This document shows positions 1 through 7,517 of a DNA stretch of 16,277 nucleotides, piece after piece (the stretch's first letter is position 1; every line of letters starts with the position of its first letter). The notes beneath the pieces are model-generated. The model saw nothing but the letters and a program-made list of their open reading frames with translations, did not search any database and had not been told where the DNA came from. Position numbers and translations under genes: made by a program. Source of the stretch: Desulfovibrio sp. OttesenSCG-928-G15 (lineage in GTDB: Bacteria > Desulfobacterota > Desulfovibrionia > Desulfovibrionales > Desulfovibrionaceae); NCBI GenBank assembly GCA_030266525.1, contig JAJDIC010000051.1:1-16277 (forward strand). The letters run 5' to 3'.

Positions 1-161
1 AATCGCCCGAAAAGATTGCGGATTTCCTGCATTCTTTCCGGGCGTTCTGGCGACAACCAGGGGCAAAAGCCATCATGTTGTGGCACCCCTGCCGCGCTGT
101 AAGTCCAACTGGATGGTGTCGTCGCGAGATGTCTTTTGCCCCCTGCCCGTGAGTTTGGCAT
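1..161 (-). CDS. Possible partial ORF running off the left edge
   Basis: An open frame starts at an ATG (159-161) on the minus strand and continues without a stop to the first base of the window, giving 53 codons. It begins MPNSRAGGKRH and ends with a stretch around CPWLSPERPERMQEIRNLFG that has a protein-like composition. A TGA lies a few codons upstream in the same frame (174-176), so the frame cannot extend much further 5'. The Shine-Dalgarno match is poor: a GGGAGAAGG stretch lies too far upstream. It would lie about 110 bp downstream of the dnaA stop on the same strand. I do not recognise a family. It may be the start of a real downstream gene or a chance frame. The rest of the 1-271 interval shows no convincing RNA gene or T-tailed terminator. 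Confidence 0.25.
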   Translation of the reverse strand, partial: MPNSRAGGKRHLATTPSSWTYSAAGVPQHDGFCPWLSPERPERMQEIRNLFGR

Positions 162-271
162 TCTTACGGCTGTTCACCTTCTCCCTCTCTCGGTTTGCTG
201 CTCTGCGGCAAGTCCGGCTTTACCGATTTGAGGGGGGGAACAACCTGTTGGAACAGTACATCTCGATATCG

Positions 272-2107
272 TTAAAACAGGTTGCCGTTTCTTTCTATCA
301 TTGCCAAAACATTGGTAATCTGTGCGCCTTCCGGGGTTTTTCGACTCATTTCGCGCTCAAGGGCGGTAATGCCCTTTATGACTGTAGAGTGCTTGCGGTT
401 AAACACGCGCCCAATGGCTTCAAAGGAGAAATCCGTATGCTTCCTGGCCAGGAAAAAAGCTGCGTTTCGGGCAGTTACATAATTTTGCTTGCGCGAAGCC
501 GACATAAGCTGGTCTTTGCTCAGGCCAAAGCCCCGGCAAACATGGACGATAATCGAATCCATATTCAGCACCGGGCTGTGTGAAGCGTACTGGCTTATCA
601 CTTCCCACACCATCTGCGAGGTGATGCGGCTGTTCAGGAGTTTCGCCTTGAGGATAAGGTTGTGCAAGCAGCTCTCAAGCTGACGGATATCGGCCTGGAT
701 ATGACGCACAAGGACGTCTTCCACATCTTCGGGCAAAAGCACCTGATGGACGGAGGCCTTTTTGCGCAATATCTTGCGCCGGGTCTCCTCGTCCGGGCGC
801 TCGATAAAGGTAAGCAGGCCGGAAGCAAGGCGCGATTGCAGCTGCTCGTCCATAAACTTCAAGTCCCTGGGGGCAAAAGAGCTGGTAAATACCACCTTAC
901 TGCCTTTGTCGCCCAGCGCTTTGAGCGTTTCCAAAAACTCCGCCTGCATCTTTTCCTTGCCTTGCAAAAAATGCAGGTCTTCGAGGAGCAGTAAGTCAAG
1001 GTTGCGATAATGCGACTTGAAGCTGTCTGTCGTCTGCGTTTTCAGCGACTGATAAAAGGCCGAGGCAAAAGCTTCCGCAGTAAGGTACTCCATTTGCGGG
1101 CGGCGGCGATTGCACACTTCACCCAACTTTTTCCCCACAGCCTGGATAAGGTGCGTTTTACCAAGCCCCGGCGCGGAGCTTAAAAACAGCACGTTGGAAG
1201 AGGCAGTGTGCGAGCACATACTGCGCGATGCTTCATAGGCAAAGGCGTTGCACGGGCCGACAACAAAGTCTTCAAAAGAAAAGCGCCAGTCCGGGGTATT
1301 GGAAGCGGAGGTATCCGGCCGCGATTGCTGCGCAGGCAGAGAAAGCTGTATGGCCGGCAAAGGCCGTGGAGCCGGAGCAGTGTTCAAGGTATTGCCGCAA
1401 ACGAGAGCCGGACGCGGGGGGGGGGTATCGCCATGCAAAAAACCGGACCCGGCCTGACGCGAATCGGAAAAAGACTGCCGGGAATCAGGCTGAATAACGC
1501 CGGAAGCGGCATACAGGGCACGGGGCGAGTCCGGGTTTGTGACGCCCATTGCCTTGTCCGAAGCCAAAGCATGGACAGGGGCGGAATTTTGAGCGGGGGC
1601 GTGAGCAGAAGTAAAGGCAGAAGCAAAAGCCTGCCTATCGGCCACATCGGTCTGAACCTGCAAACCTGTCGGAACCGGGGCTCCCGGGCCGGACTGAGCG
1701 GGGAGCATTCCCCCTTGCGTACACGTCATTGGGCCGTTTTGGGTAAAATCCATGCATGAAGCGCTATTTTTGCCGTATGCCACGGCAGGCAGACTGTCAT
1801 CCTTGACCGGCACAAAGTCCCCGGCATTCTGTTTTGCATCTTCAGGCGTAAAAAATGAAGCGAAAACCGCCGGCCTGCATTCCACCCTTACCGGGCACGG
1901 CATGCCAAACACTTCCGAGCTTGCGACCATGAGGTCTTCAAGATACCAGGCGCGTACATGCGCTGCGCCAAACTCAGTCTGAGAGCACAAAACAAGGGAC
2001 TCATCCTCCCAAAGAGGATGCAGAGAAGCCAGCCAGGCTCTCACCTGACCGGATGAAGGCAGCCTTTTTGCCAAAATAGACTGAATCCTGGACCATTTCG
2101 TTCGCAT
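272..2107 (-). CDS. dnaA: Divergent DnaA-like replication initiator
   Basis: The 611-residue product has the full DnaA domain order. Domain I (about 1-85) starts MRTKWSRIQSILAKRL. A very long Ala/Pro/Ser/Gln-rich linker follows (about 86-272), then the AAA+ domain (about 276-485) and a C-terminal DNA-binding domain (about 515-611). Walker A reads SAPGLGKT (311-318), so the first Gly of the usual GxxGxGKT is Ser. Walker B reads LLLLEDLHFL, with Glu-Asp instead of Asp-Asp. The arginine-finger position (R426 in QSRL) and a sensor II Arg (R475) are kept. The domain IV signature is FNRKHSTVIKG where FGGRDHTTVLHA is usual. Known DnaAs are about 450-500 residues, and the excess here is the linker. 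I chose the ATG at 2107 because domain I begins there; an upstream ATG at 2197 would add 30 atypical residues. No dnaN or gyrB is adjacent, so this may be a second, specialised DnaA rather than the main initiator. Confidence 0.85.
   Translation of the reverse strand: MRTKWSRIQSILAKRLPSSGQVRAWLASLHPLWEDESLVLCSQTEFGAAHVRAWYLEDLMVASSEVFGMPCPVRVECRPAVFASFFTPEDAKQNAGDFVPVKDDSLPAVAYGKNSASCMDFTQNGPMTCTQGGMLPAQSGPGAPVPTGLQVQTDVADRQAFASAFTSAHAPAQNSAPVHALASDKAMGVTNPDSPRALYAASGVIQPDSRQSFSDSRQAGSGFLHGDTPPPRPALVCGNTLNTAPAPRPLPAIQLSLPAQQSRPDTSASNTPDWRFSFEDFVVGPCNAFAYEASRSMCSHTASSNVLFLSSAPGLGKTHLIQAVGKKLGEVCNRRRPQMEYLTAEAFASAFYQSLKTQTTDSFKSHYRNLDLLLLEDLHFLQGKEKMQAEFLETLKALGDKGSKVVFTSSFAPRDLKFMDEQLQSRLASGLLTFIERPDEETRRKILRKKASVHQVLLPEDVEDVLVRHIQADIRQLESCLHNLILKAKLLNSRITSQMVWEVISQYASHSPVLNMDSIIVHVCRGFGLSKDQLMSASRKQNYVTARNAAFFLARKHTDFSFEAIGRVFNRKHSTVIKGITALEREMSRKTPEGAQITNVLAMIERNGNLF
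1416..1425 (-). repeat. C10 homopolymer tract inside dnaA
   Basis: The plus strand has ten consecutive G (1416-1425), which is C10 in the coding strand. It encodes part of Asp-Thr-Pro-Pro-Pro-Arg (residues 227-232) in the long DnaA linker, upstream of the AAA+ domain. Gain or loss of one base would shift the frame before the ATPase and DNA-binding domains. Confidence 0.9.
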
Positions 2108-2499
2108 GGGTACGGTAATAGTAGAATGAAGCTCGGCAAACAACGCGGGTATAAAACCCTTTATCAGCGGAACCGGCAAAACCAATCCACAAAACAAAAC
2201 ACATATAACTATGCGTTTTTTAATGCTTTATAATAGCACAAGCATTCATGCGCAATACCCGAAAAACCAATGCCCACAAGGGCGGCAGGCCTGTATTTTT
2301 TGGAACGCCCACAGGAAGAAAAAACATTACCAACATACAATATATAAAATATCTTCAAAAACCTCAATTTTTCTCTATTTTACTCAATTATAAAACACTG
2401 GCCGACAAAAAACCTTTGGAAAAAAAATGTGTTAATGTATTCGCCAAAATGCAGATTTATACGTGAATTTATTAGACTTTTTTAAAAGAAGACACAACA
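2108..2499. other. AT-rich 392-bp gap between thyX and dnaA
   Basis: No credible gene is seen in this stretch. Its right part (about 2320-2500) is distinctly AT-rich compared with the flanking genes, with several A and T runs. It holds the dnaA leader and a possible dnaA promoter (2227-2255). A single weak DnaA-box-like site reads CAATCCACA at 2183-2191 and matches TTATCCACA at 7 of 9 positions. The sequence after the thyX stop offers only a weak all-AT hairpin (CTTTT/AAAAG near 2478-2489), so no firm terminator is called. A clustered set of DnaA boxes, as expected for oriC, is not visible. Confidence 0.6.
2227..2255 (-). promoter_or_regulatory. Possible dnaA promoter (sigma70-like)
   Basis: The minus strand reads TTGCGC (2255-2250), a 17-bp spacer, then TATAAA (2232-2227). 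It sits about 120 bp upstream of the chosen dnaA ATG. The -10 is good and the -35 only partial. In an AT-rich stretch such matches can arise by chance. Confidence 0.35.
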
Positions 2500-3219
2500 T
2501 TAAGCTAGCGGATATCTCCCACAGGTGAATGCTTCTCCCTCGGGGCAGTAGCCAAGCCGCTCACAACGTGCACCGGCTTTGGCAAAAACCGAAGGCAACA
2601 CAGCCCGGCATTCCTTGAGCATGGCCCTTGCCATGGCCCGAATTTCCCACTGGGCGCGGGAACAGCACCGGTGCTCAAAAAAGTTGAGTAGCGAGCGGCA
2701 GTTCATAGTCAGCACGATGCGCGTTTCTGCCGCCTGAGGCAGCAGAAAACGGGCGTCTTCTTTGGATTTGTCGTGTCCGTCTTTTTCAAGCATATCTTTT
2801 ACTTCGCGGTACGCATCGCCAATTTCTTCAATGCAACGCAAAAACCGCTCCTTTGCAGCGGAATTTTTTTCAATGGCGGGGGGAAGAATGTAGTTGAAGG
2901 CGCTGCCATCCACATAACGCTGACTTTGCTGTGAGTACGACGCGATACGGTGGCGGACAAGCTGGTGGGTCAAGGCCCGCGAAACGCCCTCGGCGGCAAA
3001 GGTAAAACTGACGTGCTCGATAGGGCTGACGTGACCGGAGGCCATGACCTTCTCAATAAATTCCGACTGCTTTTCCTGGGGAATTTCCCCGTTTTGCAGC
3101 TTCGGCCACATATCGGCCACAAAGCCCGCATGATAACACTGTCGAAAAGAAGCATATATAAGGGAAAGAGCATCAGGCGTATACGCCAGAAGTTCCACAC
3201 GAAGCTTGGCCTGAGACAT
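2500..3219 (-). CDS. thyX: Flavin-dependent thymidylate synthase ThyX
   Basis: The 239-residue product is a ThyX, which methylates dUMP to dTMP using methylene-tetrahydrofolate, FAD and NADPH in the cytoplasm. The family signature RHRx7S is present as RHRIASYSQQS (residues 89-99). The preceding conserved His-Ser-Pro-x-Glu-His block (HVSPIEHVSFTF, 63-74) and the dUMP/FAD-side block around NFFEHRCCSRAQWEIR are also visible. Length is normal for the family. The start is supported by AAGGAG seven bases upstream of the ATG on the minus strand. It lies 122 bp downstream of ruvB on the same strand, with a hairpin in between, so it may be expressed separately. ThyX is typical of anaerobes and other organisms lacking ThyA, but I cannot see whether thyA exists elsewhere. 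Confidence 0.96.
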   Translation of the reverse strand: MSQAKLRVELLAYTPDALSLIYASFRQCYHAGFVADMWPKLQNGEIPQEKQSEFIEKVMASGHVSPIEHVSFTFAAEGVSRALTHQLVRHRIASYSQQSQRYVDGSAFNYILPPAIEKNSAAKERFLRCIEEIGDAYREVKDMLEKDGHDKSKEDARFLLPQAAETRIVLTMNCRSLLNFFEHRCCSRAQWEIRAMARAMLKECRAVLPSVFAKAGARCERLGYCPEGEAFTCGRYPLA

Positions 3220-3271
3220 GACGACTCCTTGAATATGAAGTAAAAAGGGGAGCGGACTCTTTCATCCATGA

Positions 3272-3293
3272 CCGTAAGGGGATTCTGCCGTAA
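3272..3293. repeat. Paired CCGTAA motif upstream of thyX
   Basis: CCGTAA occurs at 3272-3277 and again at 3288-3293 as a direct repeat with 16-bp periodicity, TTACGG on the thyX coding strand. It lies about 55-75 bp upstream of the thyX start. It resembles the repeat upstream of prs, and a role as an operator is only a guess. Confidence 0.25.
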
Positions 3294-3318
3294 CGCGGAC
3301 AAGGGGCATTTTGTGGCT

Positions 3319-3338
3319 GCATAATCCGGAGATTACGC
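3319..3338 (-). other. Small hairpin just after ruvB
   Basis: TAATC (3322-3326) pairs with GATTA (3331-3335) around a CGGA loop, with a GC/GC pair outside an A-C mismatch. It starts three bases after the ruvB stop codon. It lacks a T-tract, so it is not a classical intrinsic terminator. It could stabilise the 3' end of the ruvAB mRNA. Confidence 0.3.
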
Positions 3339-3341
3339 AAT

Positions 3342-4325
3342 CTAGCCAAGCATATGCAGATGCTTGTATGCCTTTGCAGTAGCCATGCGCCCTCTTGGCG
3401 TGCGCTTCAAAAAACCGCTCTGAATGAGGTACGGTTCATAGATATCCTCAATGGTGCGCACATCCTCTGAACAAGCCACGGCCAGGGTTTTCAAACCGGC
3501 CGGACCGCCCCCGTATTGCTCTATCAACACCTGAAGCAATTTTCTGTCCATCTGGTCGAGTCCGCTTTCATCAACATCCATGCGGGCAAGCGCGTGGGCG
3601 GCCTCTGCTTCACCGATAGAGGACGAGCCATGCACAGTGGTAAAGTCCCGCACCCTGCGCAACAGCCTGTTGGCAATTCGCGGGGTTCCGCGTGAGCGCC
3701 GCCCGATTTCCAGCGCGCCTTGATCTGTTACCGCGACCTGTAAAATGCGGGCTGTGCGTTTGACTATGCGGGCCAGTTCATCCGGCGAGTAAAATTCCAG
3801 ACGCAGCAAAACGCCAAAGCGATCACGAAGCGGAGAAGAAAGCAGACCGATGCGCGTGGTCGCCCCGACCAGAGTGAACGGCTCAAGCTCAATTTTCACG
3901 GTACGGGCACCAGGCCCCTGCCCGATAACCAGGTCCAGCTTGAAATCTTCCATGGCCGGGTACAACACCTCTTCCACGGCAATGGGCATGCGATGAATTT
4001 CATCTACGAACAGTATGTCGTTATGGGAAAGGTTGGTCAGAATCGCGGCCAGATCGCCGCTGCGCTCAAGAACAGGGCCGGAAGTGGAAACTATGTTTAC
4101 CCCAAGTTCGGCAGCCATAATCTGGGCCAGGGTGGTCTTGCCAAGGCCGGGGTTTCCGTGGAACAGGGTATGGTCTAGAGCCTGGCCCCGTTCTTTGGCA
4201 GCCTGCAAATATACTTGCAGGTTCGCCCTCAGGTCTTCGTGGCCGATGAATTCGCTCAAGCTGCGCGGGCGAAGCTGCTCATCAGCCTGCGGCCCGGAAA
4301 GATAGTCTGTATCGTGCCCGTCCAT
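3342..4325 (-). CDS. ruvB: Holliday junction branch migration ATPase RuvB
   Basis: The 327-residue product is RuvB, the AAA+ motor that RuvA loads on Holliday junctions to drive branch migration. Walker A is GNPGLGKT (57-64), Walker B is LFVDEIHR (about 105-112), sensor I is GATTR (154-158) and the arginine-finger segment is LRDRFG (166-171). A C-terminal winged-helix region follows, including the family block around YGGGPAGL. Length is near the usual 330-350. Its ATG (4325-4323) shares one base with the TGA of ruvA (TGATG), so translation is probably coupled to ruvA. Together these form a standard ruvAB pair. The resolvase gene ruvC, often next to ruvA, is not in this window. Confidence 0.97.
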   Translation of the reverse strand: MDGHDTDYLSGPQADEQLRPRSLSEFIGHEDLRANLQVYLQAAKERGQALDHTLFHGNPGLGKTTLAQIMAAELGVNIVSTSGPVLERSGDLAAILTNLSHNDILFVDEIHRMPIAVEEVLYPAMEDFKLDLVIGQGPGARTVKIELEPFTLVGATTRIGLLSSPLRDRFGVLLRLEFYSPDELARIVKRTARILQVAVTDQGALEIGRRSRGTPRIANRLLRRVRDFTTVHGSSSIGEAEAAHALARMDVDESGLDQMDRKLLQVLIEQYGGGPAGLKTLAVACSEDVRTIEDIYEPYLIQSGFLKRTPRGRMATAKAYKHLHMLG

Positions 4326-4927
4326 CAGCGGTTCCTCACCAGGGCCTTGAGCGAGGCCCGAAGCGCCGCGCTGACATCCAGGTCGTTTTCTTTCTCAAGC
4401 ACGTCTTTGGCGGTTTGCAGGGCTTCTTCCTCATCATAGCCAAGGTTGACCAGCCCGGCCACCACATCGGCAAGAACGCCGGGGCTTTTAAGAGCGCCCT
4501 TTACAGGCAGGGAAGCCGCATCGCCCTTGAGCTTATATTTCAGCTCGAGAAAAATCTGCTGACCGGTCTTTTTACCGATGCCGGAAACCCTGGTCAGGGA
4601 AAGCATATCGTCTTCTGCGACCATCCTGCGCAAATCATCAGACCGGAACACGGACAATATGGCCATGGCGGTACGCGCCCCAACCCGTGATATGGAAGTC
4701 AGAACAAAAAAGGTGTTCCGCTCGTCCCAGCTTTCAAAGCCATACAGCTCAAGCGCATCCTCACGAACAACGGTGCCGGTAAAAAAATGCACACTTTCGC
4801 CCTGCCCCGGAAGACGGGAAAGGGCGTGCGAGGTCAAAAAAACCTCATACCCCACCCCGCCTGGTGTGATCACCACGCAGGCGTTTTCCGTAATCTCGGC
4901 AATACGTCCTTCCACATAGGCTATCAT
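4325..4927 (-). CDS. ruvA: Holliday junction DNA-binding protein RuvA
   Basis: The 200-residue product is RuvA, which binds the four-way junction as a tetramer and recruits RuvB. The N-terminal OB domain starts [12 protein letters not shown] and contains GVGYEVF (25-30 region). Two helix-hairpin-helix motifs follow, [13 protein letters not shown] (about 79-91) and [16 protein letters not shown] (about 114-129). A separate C-terminal RuvB-binding domain covers about 150-200. I chose the ATG at 4927 because family members begin MIA or similar there and GAGG lies six bases upstream. An ATG at 4972 would add 15 residues that overlap the T-tract of the upstream terminator. No clear promoter is visible between that terminator and the start. 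Confidence 0.96.
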   Translation of the reverse strand: MIAYVEGRIAEITENACVVITPGGVGYEVFLTSHALSRLPGQGESVHFFTGTVVREDALELYGFESWDERNTFFVLTSISRVGARTAMAILSVFRSDDLRRMVAEDDMLSLTRVSGIGKKTGQQIFLELKYKLKGDAASLPVKGALKSPGVLADVVAGLVNLGYDEEEALQTAKDVLEKENDLDVSAALRASLKALVRNR

Positions 4928-4972
4928 GCTCAACCTCATACAGACAAAAATGCCCGCTTTCACAATCAGCAC

Positions 4973-5007
4973 AAAAAAAATCCGACCGGGGCCTTACTCT
5001 TGCCGGA
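4973..5007 (-). terminator. Probable intrinsic terminator after the heptosyltransferase gene
   Basis: Read on the minus strand, TCCGGC (5007-5002) pairs with GTCGGA (4986-4981), including one G-T pair, around a 15-base loop. Eight T (4980-4973) follow directly. It sits about 55 bp past the heptosyltransferase stop and just before ruvA, so it should separate the LPS pair from ruvAB. Confidence 0.6.
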
Positions 5008-5060
5008 CAAACATATACGAAATCCGCCCGCTTGAAAACGCTCTCACGGTCTTGCTGTTT

Positions 5061-6095
5061 TTACAAAAGATTGGCGGCCACAGCCCGCCACACATCGTCC
5101 GGATCAATCAGGGTCATGCAGTGGTGGTGCCCCTTTGGGCAGGCCCTGTGCCCGTGCAGTCCGCACGGGCGGCAATCCAGAGCGTATTCTTGCACGGCAG
5201 AGAGCGGACCGCGGGGAAAAAAACCCAAAGCGCGCACGGTCGGACCAAACACGGCCACGACAGGCACCCCTTGCACCCAAGCCAGGTGCATCGGGCCGGA
5301 ATCATTGGTCAAATAACAGCGAAGTCCGGCAATATGCGCGGCAAGGTCCTGCAAAGTGAGCATACCGGAAAAATCCACAAGTTGCGCCATCTGCGCGGGT
5401 GTAACACTGTCGGCAATAGCCGCCTTTACTTTGTCGGCCACGTCTTCCTCGCCGCGGCCTGCAAACAGCACCACCTTTGCCCCCTGCTTGAGCGCCCTTG
5501 CGCCCACAGCGGCAAAACCGGATACGGTCCAGCGCTTGGTCGGCCAGACGGAGCCGGGGTGTATGCCGAGAACATGGCTTCCGGCCTCGGCAAAAAAAGC
5601 ATCGGCCCGCTCCACAGCGGCCGGGTCCAAACGCAACAAGGGCTGCGCAGCAACAGGGCCTTCCCCGAGAGGCTTCAAAAGTTCAAGTAACCGTTCAACT
5701 TCTTCCAGTTCCTGAAAACGCCGGTCCACGGTATGCGTATAGGCAAGAGGAGCCAAAGCCGCGCCCTTGTAGCCGATGCGCATTGCCGCGCCACTGGCGA
5801 TTGCAAGCATGCTGCTGCGCAGGCTAGTATGGGGAGAAACCCACAGGTCATAGCCTCTGGTCGCAATATCACGGGCCAGACGGAAGCTGCCCGAAAGGCC
5901 TCTTTGCGCTCCGCGCTTGCTGTAGGGGTAAACCGCCGCGATATCCGGGTGAAAGGAAAAGAGTGATTCCAGCCCCCCGCGAACATACAAGTCGATGGGG
6001 GCAGCCGGGAATCGCAGTTTCAGACTCTGCACAAGGGGGAGAGTAAGCACGGCATCGCCAAGAAAGGCCGTGTTCCATACGGCTATGCGCCGCAT
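5061..6095 (-). CDS. LPS heptosyltransferase, GT9 family (WaaF-like)
   Basis: The 344-residue product has the two-domain layout of glycosyltransferase family 9, which transfers L-glycero-D-manno-heptose from ADP-heptose to the LPS inner core on the cytoplasmic face of the inner membrane. The N-terminal block FLGDAVLTLP (11-20), the mid-protein HPGSVWPTKRW (179-189) and the donor-site block NDSGPMHLA (264-272) with VVAVFGPT after it are all visible. The block order best fits heptosyltransferase II (WaaF), but WaaC or another GT9 member cannot be excluded. Four Cys (308, 311, 319, 326) in a His-rich C-terminal stretch could bind a metal. The ATG lies 13 bases inside the end of gmhB, so the two are almost certainly coupled. 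The upstream Shine-Dalgarno match is weak, in keeping with coupling. Confidence 0.85.
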   Translation of the reverse strand: MRRIAVWNTAFLGDAVLTLPLVQSLKLRFPAAPIDLYVRGGLESLFSFHPDIAAVYPYSKRGAQRGLSGSFRLARDIATRGYDLWVSPHTSLRSSMLAIASGAAMRIGYKGAALAPLAYTHTVDRRFQELEEVERLLELLKPLGEGPVAAQPLLRLDPAAVERADAFFAEAGSHVLGIHPGSVWPTKRWTVSGFAAVGARALKQGAKVVLFAGRGEEDVADKVKAAIADSVTPAQMAQLVDFSGMLTLQDLAAHIAGLRCYLTNDSGPMHLAWVQGVPVVAVFGPTVRALGFFPRGPLSAVQEYALDCRPCGLHGHRACPKGHHHCMTLIDPDDVWRAVAANLL

Positions 6096-6712
6096 GACCA
6101 GCCCTGGCGCATACTGAGCAGACGAACCACTTCATCCAGTTGAAAAAAGGAAGAAAGCACCAGGTGGGGATACCTGGGAACATCGGGCGAATCCACAAAA
6201 TGGATACAGGCACCCTTTCGCGGCAAAATAATCTCCAACGAAGCTGCGGTAGCCGGCCCCTTGCCGGTAAGAACCAGACCGCGCAAAGCCAGGTTGGCGT
6301 TGGCGCCGAAAAGAATATCCTCTTCCTTGTCGCCAATCATCATGGTTTCTTCGGGTTTGATTCCATACGCTTTTTGCAGGGCCTGCCACATGCCCAGGCT
6401 CGGTTTGCGGCAGTTACACCCGGCTTCCGGCGCGTGCGGGCAGTATATAATGTCGGTCAGGGTAACCCCTTTGGCCTGCAACAGCTCGGACATACGCTTG
6501 TTTACGGCGTCTGCCGCTTCGCGGGGAAACATTCCCCGCCCGATGCCGGACTGGTTGCTGACCACAAACAGACGAATCCCCAGCTTGGTCAAATGGGAAA
6601 GAGAGTCGGCGACACCGGGCAGCAGCTTAACCCCTTCCGGTTTGGAGAGGTAATGCTTATCCTCGATGATTGTGCCATCTCTGTCGAGTAATACTGTAGT
6701 AATTCTGGGCAT
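6083..6712 (-). CDS. gmhB: D-glycero-manno-heptose 1,7-bisphosphate 7-phosphatase GmhB
   Basis: The 209-residue product is a HAD-superfamily phosphatase of the GmhB type, which removes the 7-phosphate of heptose bisphosphate on the way to ADP-heptose. HAD motif I is LLDRDGT (D10 nucleophile, D12 acid/base). Motif II is SNQSGIGRG (52-60). A zinc loop has C91, H93, C99 and C101 followed by RKP. The acidic motif is MIGDKEEDI (125-133). The zinc loop is more compact than in E. coli GmhB. I chose the ATG at 6712 because motif I then lies at the usual distance from the N terminus and AAGAG lies upstream. An open frame continues to an ATG at 6961, but that extension has no family features and runs through the divergent promoter region. 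It overlaps the heptosyltransferase by 13 bases. A related histidinol-phosphatase-like role is less likely given this neighbour. Confidence 0.9.
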   Translation of the reverse strand: MPRITTVLLDRDGTIIEDKHYLSKPEGVKLLPGVADSLSHLTKLGIRLFVVSNQSGIGRGMFPREAADAVNKRMSELLQAKGVTLTDIIYCPHAPEAGCNCRKPSLGMWQALQKAYGIKPEETMMIGDKEEDILFGANANLALRGLVLTGKGPATAASLEIILPRKGACIHFVDSPDVPRYPHLVLSSFFQLDEVVRLLSMRQGWSCGA

Positions 6713-6777
6713 CCGAAACTCTTGGCGCAAACCTGGAGCAAAAGGATCACAAAACACGGGCCGGGCCACAACAAAAA

Positions 6778-6806
6778 ATTGTGTCATGAAGCGTCCGTTT
6801 TGGCAA
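6778..6806 (-). promoter_or_regulatory. Possible gmhB promoter
   Basis: On the minus strand TTGCCA (6806-6801), a 17-bp spacer and CACAAT (6783-6778) fit a sigma70-type promoter at 5 of 6 and 4 of 6 positions. The predicted leader is about 60 nt. A TTGACC just upstream (6817-6812) lacks a matching -10. Confidence 0.35.
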
Positions 6807-6878
6807 GAGAAGGTCAACGCTTTCACCAATTCCTGCTTTGCCCGCTCCGGTGCTGTTCCGTGTTGTCTCGGCGCTGTC

Positions 6879-6907
6879 TTGCCTTTGCGCGTAAAAAGCG
6901 ATATATG
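6879..6907 (+). promoter_or_regulatory. Possible ccm operon promoter
   Basis: TTGCCT (6879-6884), a 17-bp spacer and TATATG (6902-6907) form a reasonable sigma70-type promoter. It lies about 55 bp upstream of the ccmE ATG. It shares a 249-bp divergent intergenic region with the possible gmhB promoter. Confidence 0.45.
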
Positions 6908-6961
6908 ACCACGCAGCAGGGTTTTTCTCTCACCCCTGCAAACACTTACCAGAGGTTTCAC

Positions 6962-7375
6962 ATGGCCCGCAAAAAAGGGAAAGGCTTGTATCTTGCCACG
7001 TTCCTGCTGTTCGTAGCGGGCGCGGGCTACCTCGCGTTTGCCGGTTTTTCCAATAACAGCGTGTATTTTTTAAATGTTTCCGAAGCGCTGACCATGCCCG
7101 CAGACAAATTGCAATCCGCCCGCCTTTTTGGCACGGTCAAAGCTGAAGGCATTGGCAAACTTCCCGGAAAACCGGGGGTGTCCTTCCTGCTGGAAGACAA
7201 GGACCATCCGCAACAAACGCTCTCGGTAGTCTTTGAAGGCGCCGTCCCGGACACCTTCAAGGCCGGCGTGGAAGTCATCGTGGAAGGCAGCCTTGACAGC
7301 GGTCGGGCTGCGTTTACAGCCAAGACACTCATGACCAAATGCCCGTCAAAGTACCAGCAGGAAAACAGAACTTGA
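6962..7375 (+). CDS. ccmE: Heme chaperone CcmE, Cys-type variant
   Basis: The 137-residue product is CcmE, the membrane-anchored periplasmic heme chaperone of cytochrome c maturation. An N-terminal membrane anchor (about 9-28) is followed by an OB-fold-like domain with LFGTVKAEGIGKLPG and VSFLLEDKDHPQQTLSVVF. In the classical protein the heme attaches to a His in a HxxxY motif near the C terminus. Here the motif reads CPSKY (127-131), so Cys127 takes the place of His. I recall the same substitution being reported for Desulfovibrio. I chose the ATG at 6962 because AGAGG lies six bases upstream and the anchor then starts correctly. Upstream in-frame starts at 6905 and 6722 have no ribosome site. 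The short C-terminal tail after the motif is also reduced compared with E. coli CcmE. It is the first gene of the ccm operon. Confidence 0.93.
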   Translation: MARKKGKGLYLATFLLFVAGAGYLAFAGFSNNSVYFLNVSEALTMPADKLQSARLFGTVKAEGIGKLPGKPGVSFLLEDKDHPQQTLSVVFEGAVPDTFKAGVEVIVEGSLDSGRAAFTAKTLMTKCPSKYQQENRT

Positions 7376-7390
7376 TGACGGCACACGAAA

Positions 7391-7411
7391 GCGCTGTGAA
7401 GCGTAGTTTTT
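7391..7411 (+). terminator. Weak hairpin with T-run between ccmE and ccmF
   Basis: GCGC (7391-7394) can pair with GCGT (7401-7404) around TGTGAA, followed by AG and five T. The stem is only four pairs, so it might at most reduce read-through from ccmE into ccmF. The 142-bp ccmE-ccmF gap otherwise shows no gene. Confidence 0.2.
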
Positions 7412-7507
7412 CAGTGTAACCCAGTACCAGACTGCTTCCCGTTTCATTCTCGGTTCGCCCATGGCAGAGGGCGGCAGGCCGTTCCACATCTATGCCGTCG
7501 GCGCGGC

Positions 7508-7512
7508 AGGAG
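7508..7512 (+). promoter_or_regulatory. Ribosome binding site fixing the ccmF start
   Basis: AGGAG ends five bases before the ATG at 7518. The upstream in-frame ATG at 7461 has no such site, so this decides the start. Confidence 0.75.
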
Positions 7513-7517
7513 TTGCT

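Noticed and set aside
80..583. Plus-strand open frame of 167 codons at the left side
   Set aside because: Most of it is antisense to the conserved DNA-binding end of dnaA, and no motif or ribosome site supports it.
2183..2191. DnaA box upstream of dnaA
   Set aside because: CAATCCACA matches the consensus at only 7 of 9 positions and stands alone. It is mentioned in the gap entry but not called as a site.
6713..6961. N-terminal extensions of gmhB (to 6961) and ccmE (to 6722) across the divergent region
   Set aside because: Both extensions overlap each other, lack family features and ribosome sites, and would remove the shared promoter region.
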